Shown in pieces: positions 63,250 to 64,000 of a stretch of 64,000 nucleotides of DNA (positions are counted from its first letter, which is position 1; each line of letters begins with the position of its first letter). This DNA is from Gracilariopsis chorda. Its lineage: Eukaryota > Rhodophyta > Florideophyceae > Gracilariales > Gracilariaceae. The translations under genes were made by a program, and so were the position numbers. The stretch spans positions 1 through 64,000 of the forward strand of contig NBIV01000238.1 in the NCBI GenBank assembly GCA_003194525.1. Direction: 5' to 3'. Below the pieces are notes generated by a model. The model saw only the letters and a list, made by a program, of their open reading frames with translations. It did no database searches and was not told where the DNA came from.

Positions 63250-63886
63250 AAAACTTCCCAGTATCATTAAATATGCATGAGGGGGGGTTGTAGATTGACG
63301 GGGGGCGTTGCGCCAAAACATCCCCTTGCAAGCCCGCTCCAGTGCATGCAATTTCTACTTTGGCGCAACGCCTCCTCACCAGGTAAAAAGTTCAGCAGCA
63401 GCAAAGCTCGAAGCTTATTGGTTACTGCTGCATGTTGATTGCCTGCTTGCTGCTTAGTGGCTGGCACTTGAGTAATAAATGTAGTGCCAGCCAGTCAGCA
63501 GTAGCTGGCTTGCGCGGCACGTGGCTGGCGTTTTTGCACTGCGCCAGTGCAGCATAATGCACATTGACTGTTGCTGCTGCTCAGTGGATGGCACTACACT
63601 ACTGCTACACATCTCACTGCACAGTAGTTGGCACTGCTGTCATTCTGGCAGTGTCAGACAAGTACAATCCACTATAGTCTCCATCCCTATCTGTAATGCA
63701 GGCCACTTACCAATGCACAAGCGCTCAATTGCAACTCGGTTCCATATTCACTCTCGACTCTGCAGCCCTAATTGGTTTGCAGCCCATTTGCGAGCAAAAG
63801 CGAGCAGATACGGCCTGCAGATGCTTCAAATTCACCCTTATTCAGCGGTGCACAGCGCCGCCTGTGGCCAAAGGCCGCTTCTACTT
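63250..63886 (+). mobile_element. Non-autonomous Helitron, plus strand
   Basis: Begins near ATATGCATGAGGGGGGG. It has the subterminal pair GGCGTTGCGCC (about 63305) and GGCGCAACGCC (about 63361) about 55 bp apart, CAG-rich tracts, several TGCCAGCC/GGCTGGCA inverted motifs, and the family 3' hairpin GGCCAAAGGCC (63866-63876) followed by GCTTCTACTTT. Similar in layout to 46549-47078. No coding capacity. Confidence 0.6.
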
Positions 63887-64000
63887 TTCTCTGTACTATA
63901 ATGATTAACACAAAAAATTATCGTTGTTGATTGACGAAAGGCGTATCCAGAAAACTATATTTGCACGCTCCCTTCAGCGCACGTAAAAAAGAAATTTCGT
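63887..64000 (+). mobile_element. Start of a further non-autonomous Helitron, cut by the window end
   Basis: After the preceding 3' hairpin comes ACTATAATGATTAACAC and TTGTTGATTGACGAAAGGCG, resembling the family 5' region (ATGTTGATT-AA-GGAGGCG). This suggests a second copy in tandem, incomplete here. Confidence 0.4.

Overview
The window is eukaryotic nuclear DNA made almost entirely of mobile elements. Host coding sequence is sparse: one clear membrane-protein gene of the DUF2306 type (49363-50136, minus, no visible intron), one probable decayed host gene split by a retrotransposon (53468-53820 and 58787-59098, minus), and one doubtful small ORF (62549-62800, minus). The mix of Ty3/gypsy chromoviruses, Ty1/copia, a tyrosine-recombinase (DIRS-like) retroelement, Helitrons and a Tc1/mariner, next to an intronless gene, would fit a repeat-rich compact-gene eukaryote such as a florideophyte red alga. 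An oomycete or another protist is not excluded; this is inference only.

Layout. 1-9237 is the right part of a GC-rich Ty3/gypsy element (element 1; its left end lies outside the window): protease, RT, RNase H, integrase, chromodomain, then a convergent opposite-strand ORF, a polypurine tract and the 3' LTR. 9238-12384 has no gene I can support. 12385-47400 is a nested complex. The outer shell is an old Ty1/copia element (5' LTR 12385-12837). A DIRS-like retroelement interrupts its integrase region (about 14940-20090), and a 24-kb Helitron block interrupts its 3' LTR (left piece 23037-23134, right piece 47079-47400). The Helitron block is head-to-head: a minus-strand autonomous-type copy A (23135-28098) with a non-autonomous copy behind it, and a plus-strand autonomous-type copy B (28600-46548) followed by another non-autonomous copy. 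Copy B is itself split by a young Ty3/gypsy element (element 2, 31414-42407, 608-bp LTRs, 5-bp target duplication). 47401-53820 is mostly unique sequence with the DUF2306 gene. 53823-58781 is a very young, nearly whole Ty3/gypsy element (element 3, 211-bp LTRs). 59910-61487 is a decayed Tc1/mariner transposon with IR/DR ends. 63250-64000 holds further non-autonomous Helitron sequence.

The most interesting signals are: (1) elements 1 and 2 both carry a large, mutually similar ORF of unknown function, antisense to and convergent with pol, each followed by its own AATAAA signal; (2) element 1 is studded over its whole visible length, in coding, antisense-coding and LTR sequence, with very short GC-rich stem-loops of nearly constant geometry that stop at the LTR end; element 2 has a different recurrent micro-palindrome of the form CCGNNCGG; (3) the composite Helitron block has outward-facing 3' ends inside a copia LTR; (4) the Helitron protein has an N-terminal CCHC knuckle and acidic/proline repeats. 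All calls come from reading sequence and translations by eye; no database search was run.
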